A stretch of 22,311 nt of DNA from Chara braunii (lineage: Eukaryota > Streptophyta > Charophyceae > Charales > Characeae), in contig BFEA01000296.1 in the NCBI GenBank assembly GCA_003427395.1, positions 531,994 to 554,304 on the forward strand, given 5' to 3'. The notes under the pieces are model-generated. The model saw only the letters and a list, made by a program, of their open reading frames with translations, was not told the origin of the DNA and ran no database searches. Numbering within the stretch: the first letter of the stretch is position 1; the number at the start of each line of letters is the position of its first letter. A program made the position numbers and the translations under genes. Below, in pieces: positions 17,511-22,311 of the stretch.

Positions 17511-18349
17511 GACAATGCAGTGCTAGTGAAATCTCATCAAACAGTGTACATCCTGATACATACAACAATGGTGTTTTATAGCGCAGTGGAAGATTTAGAT
17601 ACAAGTCCTGACCTGACCGGGACTGACCTTTTTATAGCGAAGCAGAATGCTAGAATACTGATGACGAGCCCAATCAATGTCGCAATGCAGACTAAACATA
17701 CATCATTCTCACCGCAAGGTGTGAAGGGGCCTGGCGCTATACACAGGAAGAGGGCGCCAGGTCCAGACATGCACAGACGAAGAGGAGGGGATCAGACGAA
17801 GAGGAGGGGGGGGATGGGAAAGTCGTCAACACCAAGTCTCGTTACAAGTCCCAAATAATCCCTCGTCAAAATGTCTGAAGTCCAATGTCGAGTCTGGATC
17901 CACTTGTCACCAAGCTCTCTCTCTCTCTCTCCCATAGTCTGCTGATGCAATGAAGTCAGATATCGAGAGGGTGAGAGGGAGATGGTGGACTGAGAAGAGG
18001 AAGAAGAAGAACTCTCTCTCTCTCATATGCCAGGTACTAACCTGTGAAGGTGGCGCTGTGCTGCAGTTACCTTGAAGACGAAGCTAGAGCGATGGCGCTG
18101 CAGGTAAGTCCCTCTGGCATCCGCCCAACCTCTCTCTCTACGGTACTACTCTAGCTATGGCGCCCAGCGCTGAAGACTACTGCTAACGCTACAAAGCGCC
18201 CAGCACTGAAGACTACTGCTAGCGCTAATACTACTCCTGCAGCGCTCCTCCAGAGTGCTGCTGTCGAATTCTGAAGACTACCTCCTGCCTCCTGACTTGC
18301 ACGTGAAGTGCCTGGGAAGTACCTATGAACTACCTACCGGCCTGCAGGG
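17511..18349. other. Non-coding stretch with CT-tracts, a tandem repeat and a stem-loop
   Basis: No convincing gene. It contains an 8-bp inverted repeat (cctggcgc 17730-17737 with gcgccagg 17754-17761), an 18-bp duplication (cagacgaagaggagggg near 17773 and 17791), CT tracts (17911-17930 and 18012-18024) and a 36-bp tandem pair. A perfect splice-donor-like cag/gtaagt occurs near 18103-18111 with no supporting frame. Two TATAAAA-like words on the minus strand (about 17575 and 17630) have no gene after them. Confidence 0.5.
18161..18232. repeat. 36-bp tandem pair (cgcccagc...gaagactactgct)
   Basis: Copies at 18161-18196 and 18197-18232 share cgcccagc, ctgaagactactgcta and cgcta. A partial third (ctgaagactac) appears near 18277. 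It lies shortly before the hairpin array. Confidence 0.85.
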
Positions 18350-18676
18350 CGGGCCAGTCCTATATAGTGCTGGCCCGTCCAGGAGGCTGCTCTTGCCAAT
18401 GCCTCAACGTGCCAGACCCTGGGGTTGAAGCTCAAACAAAGGTTGTCTTGAAAATAGGCCAGAAATGGCCTGAGCTAAATCCCTGGTCTGGTGCCTGAGT
18501 TTCGGGGCAGGCCGAACTCATGAGGGCCCGGAAATGGCCCTCAGTTTCAGGCTAAAAACACTCAGGGCCAGAAAGGCCCTGATTTAGCCTGAAACGACAC
18601 AGGGCCTGTAGGCCCTTGTTTTCAGGCTTTTGGCCTGAAAACGTCACGGGCCTGGCCCGTGCAGCCTGTTGCAGGC
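18350..18676. repeat. Array of back-to-back stem-loops
   Basis: Consecutive inverted repeats fill this stretch: 18350-18357/18370-18377; a nested set 18412-18418/18485-18491, 18429-18433/18472-18476 and 18456-18460/18467-18471; 18496-18505/18512-18520 (one bulge); 18521-18528/18536-18543; a two-part stem 18544-18556/18583-18595 enclosing 18562-18569/18575-18582; 18601-18606/18611-18616; 18618-18627/18633-18642; 18645-18650/18656-18661; 18664-18668/18672-18676. From 18496 on they abut with 0-5 base gaps. Stem sequences differ from hairpin to hairpin although GGCC cores recur. The first loop contains tatatag. Function is unknown: a structured RNA, a foldback DNA element or an expanded palindromic repeat are all possible. 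Confidence 0.85.
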
Positions 18677-19326
18677 GCAGCATGTAACAGTATCATTGGG
18701 AGTCTCCCGCCTTGGAATGCCCCTCTCTGCCCTGGGTGAGGCGTGGGAGTGTGATTATATCATTATAGCACTGGTCATCATGGAAGGGCCTGCCTGTACC
18801 TCAGCATGCACACCACCACTACCTTTCACAGGCAAATGCAAAGTCCATCTAGTAGCCTACTCCTGAAAACACAGGGCTCGGGGCAGGGTTGGAGGCCGAC
18901 GAAATAAAAACGAAAAAAAGAGAAGAAAAAAACACAAAAACAGAGAGTTTCTTTTTTTTTTTTAACACCAAAAGCACTCTTTCCATTACAAGCTGGGAAT
19001 CGGGAGCAGCGTCCCTCACACGAATAGCTATGGGCCACAGGGATAAGCCTGGCTCACCGGCCAGGCATAACCCCAACCATAGCAAAAATTTCACCTCCAT
19101 CACAATCCTGCAATGAATAGCTCCGCACATCCACCAACACAACCCAAAACCTAAGTATTGTAAACAGAAGAGGAACCCTAATTAAACTCTCAATTCTCGA
19201 CTCACGCACTCATCCCTAGTCAATCATCAACCCCAACCCAGGGACGTCGGGGAAGGCCCTCACGAGGGTGGAAGTTACACCAGTGCTTTGAGGAATGTAT
19301 CTGGCCACTATGTGGGGAATTAGTTT
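18677..19326. other. Non-coding stretch, little recognisable
   Basis: No gene supported. It holds an A-rich purine tract (18901-18945), a T-run (18952-18963) and one further GGCC-type hairpin (gcctggc 19047-19053 with gccaggc 19060-19066). Confidence 0.55.
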
Positions 19327-19398
19327 GCTTTTGTTTTTTGTTTTTGTTTTTGCTTTTGTTTTTGTTTTTGTTTTTGTTTTTGTTTTTGTTTTTGTTGT
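19327..19398. repeat. (TTTTTG)n microsatellite
   Basis: This is an array of about a dozen T4-5G units with a few variants (tgctttt). The Lys-Thr-Lys-Thr and Phe-Val frames over it are artefacts of the repeat. Confidence 0.95.
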
Positions 19399-19825
19399 CA
19401 TGTTGTTGTCATGCGCTGCCAGCCAGGCAGAGCGTATTTCACGGGTGGCGCGTTGTCGGGCAGCCAAAAGTAGTCGGCCTTTTCCTGAAACATTCTTTGG
19501 GTATTACAACGACAACGCGTCATCCCAAATAATCGGATGCGTTCCTTCTACCGTCCCTAACATCTGCCTTTTCTGTCTATTCCGAGCCTGTTTTCGAACC
19601 AACTGGCGTTTGAGCGAGAATATGCATACAAGCTTTCTCGCGGCATTTTCTACCCTGACCAGTTGATGTGAAAACAGAGCCTCGATTTATTTAATTTAAT
19701 ATGAAATTAAAAATAAGAAATAAAAGTAAAATGATAAAAAGGAACTAAAAATAAATGATTACTTGCTATTCGAAATGTCTTTGCTAGCGGGGGCTGGTGG
19801 AAGTGCTGCGTTACCGACGCTATCG
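19399..19825. other. Non-coding stretch ending in an AT-rich block
   Basis: Mixed sequence, then a strongly A/T-rich block (19684-19760) with taa/aat-rich words, then a sharp rise in GC at about 19785 where the LINE-C 5' region begins. No gene. Confidence 0.55.
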
Positions 19826-20175
19826 CCGTCCGGAAAAGGCAGCGCTCTGCGTCGGCAGCAAGGCGCGGGTGATGGGGCGTGGGAGGACGTCGTCTTGTTC
19901 GTCAATTCCAAGGCGTTCTCCTTCTCCCGCGTGGTATACTTTGACGACGTTTCCCCCTGTGGAATACCTGGGGGTAGGGAGAATCGGGTCCTGGCCCGCC
20001 AGGCCGTCCGGAAACGGTGGCGCTCTGCACGGGCAGCAAGGCGCGGGTTACGGGGCGTGGGAGGACGTCATGGTGTTCGTCAATTTCAAAGGTGTTCTCC
20101 ATCTCCCACGTGGTATACTTTTATGGCGTTTCCCCCTGTGGAATACCAGGGGGTAGGGAGAATCTGGTCCTCTGG
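19826..20175 (+). repeat. 178-bp tandem pair in the LINE-C 5' region
   Basis: Copy 1 (19826-20003) and copy 2 (20004-about 20175) both begin ccgtccggaaa and share gcgctctgc, ggcagcaaggcgcgggt, ggggcgtgggaggacgtc, gttcgtcaatt, gtggtatacttt and gtttccccctgtggaatacc. Copy 2 has a CACGTG (tcccacgtggtata) where copy 1 has CGCGTG. I infer a promoter monomer array, comparable in position to that of LINE-A but not in sequence. Confidence 0.92.
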
Positions 20176-20256
20176 CACCTTACTCGGACTAAAAGGAGTT
20201 GCGGCCTGCAGAGTGGTTTAGCACATGAACTCTATTCTGTATCAAGCCTCTTTGCA

Positions 20257-20620
20257 GGATGTATACATGGTGAATTATCTGTCAATTTGCAACGAAGGTG
20301 AGTGAAAGCCTAGGGCATGGCGAATGGCGCATCTACGGGCAGCGTCTCCAGAGGCAGTGGGAGAGCAACCGGTGGTGGTGAGACTGTTGTTGGGAGAGTC
20401 ACACGTGATGCACTGATGACTACCTCGTCGAGAAGCATGAAAACCTGAACTTCAACCGTTGTATTCACACCACTTTGTGGGCTGGATACATGGAGAATTG
20501 CATGACGATGAACATGAGGACTTAGGATGTGGCGAATGACGACTCAGACAGTGGCGCTTCCAGAAGCAGTGGGAGGGCTACTGGCAGTGGTGGGACCACT
20601 GTGGTGAGGAGCACACACCA
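20257..20620 (+). repeat. Duplicated segment spanning the presumed ORF1 start of LINE-C
   Basis: Copy 1 (about 20257-20404) and copy 2 (about 20480-20620) align from atacatgg.gaatt through ggcgaatg.cg, tccagaRgcagtgggag and ggtggtggKgaga-like sequence. The offset is 223 bp at the left and 212 bp at the right because of indels. Copy 1 has ATG at 20317 opening MANGASTGS. Copy 2 has GTG at the same place (20529) opening VANDDSDSG. A splice-donor-like aag/gtgagt lies at 20294-20302 in copy 1. Confidence 0.8.
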
Positions 20621-20972
20621 AGAACTAAGTGATTTCGTCGGCAAGGGTGGCGGGCATGAGCAGCAAGATAAAAGGGGGCAGGCGGATGAGCATTCACAGA
20701 CGAAGGCAAGCCTGGCAATGGCAGGGGGACCAAAAACGAAAGGGGATGGGGATGAGGAGCAGAAGACGCGCCTGGAAAAGGTAAGGAAACAGAAAACGAA
20801 AGGGAACGAGGACGTGCAGCCGGAAGCAGGAAAAATGCTGGCGGTTGGCGGGGGTCACCGCTGGACCAGCACAACGGACCCGTATGGAGGGACCTTTGGG
20901 CCCCTTCTAGAGGGTGAGGAAAATCCAATCGCCCTCCCCGACAGCGGGAACACAGGCTATACGATCCCCCAT

Positions 20973-21182
20973 ATCTCGGAGTGGATAATGAAGGGGCTGA
21001 GGACGAGATATACAGATGCACCATCGGACTTCTGGGGAGGGGCTCAGGCCCAACTAATTAAGACAATGGAAGAAAGCCAACTAGTGATAACCACTTTGGC
21101 ACAGGGACCCCCTCCTCACAGCACATGGGCAGACTTCCTCCAGCGCCTTCATAGGGTTTCAGCGGCACATTTCCACCCCCCC
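20973..21182 (+). other. 70-residue IADW/FW/FxPP module, copy B
   Basis: It runs from ISEWIMKG to HFHPP. It is collinear with copies A and C over 70 residues, keeping W4, FW at 20-21, L28, L42, G45, W52, Q57, F67 and PP at 69-70. It lies about 25 residues after an FGP motif, as the other copies lie after theirs. Confidence 0.85.
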
Positions 21183-21469
21183 CGCTCTCTGCAGTGACCA
21201 CTGAAAGTATAGAGAAGGTCCCCCTCCAGAATGGGAGCACAAACGGAGTGGAGGGAACGACCTCACAAGAAGAGGCGCAATCTGAAACACCGACACAGTT
21301 TGGAACCGACCCATTTCTACAGGCCTTCGGGCCCCAACCCATGGACATAGAGGAACCCCCGTCCTCTCCCCCCCCCCCCCCCCCTTACGTGGAGTCAATG
21401 GAGGTGGATAGCCAGGAGGAAACAGCATCTCCCCCGACAGGAATGGGGGTCGAGCAAAAGCTGCAAGCA

Positions 21470-21679
21470 ATAGCTGACTGGCTATTGGATGGTTTCAAAT
21501 CTCAACATGGGAGTGCCTCCCAAGAATTTTGGGATCAAACTTACATTGAGCTTTTTAATATGCTTGACCACAGCCCAACTGTACGGGCAGCCCTTGAGAA
21601 CGGCCCTCTAAATCACATCTCCTGGCCAGAACTGTTCCAGCGCATTAGGCAGATTGCTTGGATGCACTTCCGACCACCG
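21470..21679 (+). other. 70-residue IADW/FW/FxPP module, copy C
   Basis: It runs from IADWLLDG to HFRPP. It resembles LINE-A copy A at its start (IADWL, FWD, Y25) and copy B later (WxxxxQR, HFxPP). It is preceded by AFGPQPMDIEE, nearly the same as AFGPVPMEIEI in LINE-A. Confidence 0.88.
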
Positions 21680-21829
21680 GGACAACCCCCGGGGGCAGAG
21701 GACGAGGATAACAGAGCGCCCCCCCCATCACAACCTGCCCCTGTAAACACGACAGAAGAGGAGGAGGGGCAGCCAAAAGAACAGAGGACCGAAAAACTCA
21801 GGAATCTAATTGTGTCGGGTCGTTACGAG

Positions 21830-22285
21830 GGTACTCTCTCTAAAGATGGGGGGGTGTTAGTAATCCTCCTGCGTTATGCAGGGGATAGAATGGAGATAGG
21901 TCTCACGCCCACAACGGGTGGTTTCACGTTGCCTGCCTGGAGGTTCTTCAACCAATGGTCCCTGCTCAGCCTCAGAGAACATAACTTTTTTGGAAAAGCG
22001 GAATCTTTTGTCAGCAGAAATTACCCGGTAGGGGCAAAAGCAATGCTATCCCACTTTGAGGGGATCTAGAGGATAGCATCGACAAACCTCTTCATTCTGT
22101 TTGAAGAGGACAAAAGCTCTGACCTACAGTGGTTCACTCACACCGCCCTCATGGACCTCCGTACCCAACACATAACAACCAGTTCCTTTTGGCCTGCAGA
22201 GGACATACATACGTGCCTCACGAAAATACTCAGATATGGGCTGCTATGCAGAGTAGATTGGTCATCCAAAAAATGGAGAAGAATT
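21830..22285 (+). other. LINE-C ORF1 C-terminal domain, with one in-frame UAG
   Basis: About 150 codons align with LINE-A 8590-8138. The UAG at 22067-22069 lies in the middle, just before NLFILFEE, and the frame is open on both sides. The last residues before the A-run (KKWRRI) correspond to the last residues of LINE-A ORF1 (EKWVPM). Confidence 0.75.
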
Positions 22286-22311
22286 AAAAAAAAAAAAAAA
22301 AAAAAAAAAAA
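22286..22311 (+). repeat. Terminal A-run at the window end
   Basis: The window ends in 26 A, immediately after the point that corresponds to the LINE-A ORF1 stop. LINE-A has a short A-run (TAAAAAC) at the same place. It is either a poly(A) tail or an expanded homopolymer at which the assembly stopped. Confidence 0.9.

Larger units (their letters stand above)
20529..22285 (+). pseudogene. LINE-C ORF1-like protein with duplicated 70-residue module, broken
   Basis: Two overlapping frames make up one protein. The first (20529-21197, opening GTG) starts with a Gly/Ser-rich stretch and a Lys/Glu/Gln-rich linker (KTKGDGDEEQK, KQKTKGNED), then FGP (about 20895) and module copy B, ending at a UGA. 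The second (from 21194, in another frame) has a Ser/Thr/Glu-rich spacer, AFGPQPMDIEE, a Pro-run, module copy C, an acidic Pro-rich spacer and the ORF1 C-terminal domain, interrupted by one UAG (22067-22069) and then open in the same frame to the A-run. No zinc knuckle is visible in either frame, unlike LINE-A ORF1. A frameshift near 21190 in a C-run separates the halves. Alternatively these are two genes overlapping by four bases, which I think less likely because the same order of parts exists in LINE-A. Confidence 0.75.
19826..22311 (+). mobile_element. LINE-C: 5' part of a divergent relative, running off the window
   Basis: Plus-strand layout is a tandem 5' monomer pair (19826-20175), a second duplicated segment around the presumed ORF1 start (20257-20620), an ORF1-like frame with two copies of the 70-residue module (20529-22285) and a terminal A-run. 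Homology to LINE-A ORF1 is clear at protein level but not at DNA level, so it is a separate subfamily. No ORF2 is visible because the window ends. It could be a full element cut by the window or contig edge, or a polyadenylated ORF1-only copy. Confidence 0.75.

Noticed and set aside
17508-17858. 116-codon plus-strand frame as a gene
   Set aside because: No recognisable domain, it crosses a duplicated 18-mer and G-runs, and there is no homologue elsewhere in the window. An ordinary chance frame.
18095-18111. 5' splice site cag/gtaagt of a host gene
   Set aside because: Perfect consensus, but no coding frame, partner acceptor or conserved exon is visible. One such match is expected by chance in a window of this size.
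19216-19467. Lys-Thr repeat protein on the minus strand
   Set aside because: Produced entirely by the (TTTTTG)n microsatellite.
20529-22069. Two separate host genes overlapping by four bases
   Set aside because: The order of FGP motif, module and C-terminal domain matches LINE-A ORF1, and a frameshift in a C-run explains the split. An ORF1 pseudogene is simpler.

Overview
This window is a repeat-rich, essentially gene-free piece of a eukaryotic nuclear genome. I found no intact host gene, rRNA, functional tRNA or bacterial operon. Almost everything recognisable is retroelement-derived. The signs are decayed two-ORF LINEs with an APE endonuclease and reverse transcriptase, a tRNA-headed SINE, an 18-bp-TIR MITE, long (TG)n and (TTTTTG)n microsatellites, and many A/T and G/C homopolymers. 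An animal genome is my best guess. I cannot name the species.

Layout. 1-3022: small repeats: a hairpin-rich edge, a (TG)n tract, a tRNA-derived SINE (327-798), a MITE (824-944), a strong foldback (1013-1137), a second SINE-like copy whose 3' end is the LINE terminus (about 1700-2180), and a direct repeat (2345-2711). 3023-13480, minus strand: a near full-length but heavily broken LINE ('LINE-A'). Read 5' to 3' on the minus strand it has a CpG-rich 5' region with tandem monomers and a CACGTG cluster (13480-11554), ORF1 with a zinc knuckle (11553-8138), ORF2 with APE, RT and a C-terminal CCHC finger (8065-3460), a 3' UTR and an (AAAAG)n tail. 13509-16460, minus strand: a 5'-truncated, better preserved relative ('LINE-B') with a 636-codon open frame covering the ORF2 C-terminal half. 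16461-19825: non-coding sequence with A-runs, a 5'-truncated tRNA-type SINE, microsatellites and a back-to-back hairpin array (18350-18676). 19826-22311, plus strand: the 5' end of a third, divergent relative ('LINE-C') with its own tandem 5' monomers and an ORF1-like frame, ending in an A-run at the last base of the window.

The most interesting result is a 70-residue protein module that aligns without gaps in three places: once in LINE-A ORF1 (minus strand) and twice in tandem in the LINE-C ORF1-like frame (plus strand). With a short FGP motif before it and a conserved ORF1 C-terminal domain after it, it defines an ORF1 architecture that I do not recognise as a named family. The second is the hairpin array at 18350-18676, where seven stem-loops abut almost without spacers and about 72% of the bases in 18496-18676 are paired. 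A third is a 59-nt LINE 3' terminus shared by LINE-A, LINE-B and a SINE-like element, as expected if the SINE was mobilised by this LINE family.

How the parts work together, by family knowledge: the 5' monomers would drive a bicistronic RNA, ORF1 would bind that RNA, and ORF2 would nick the target and reverse transcribe from the 3' terminus. A SINE sharing the terminus could borrow ORF2. All copies here are broken by frameshifts, stops or truncation, so none looks active.
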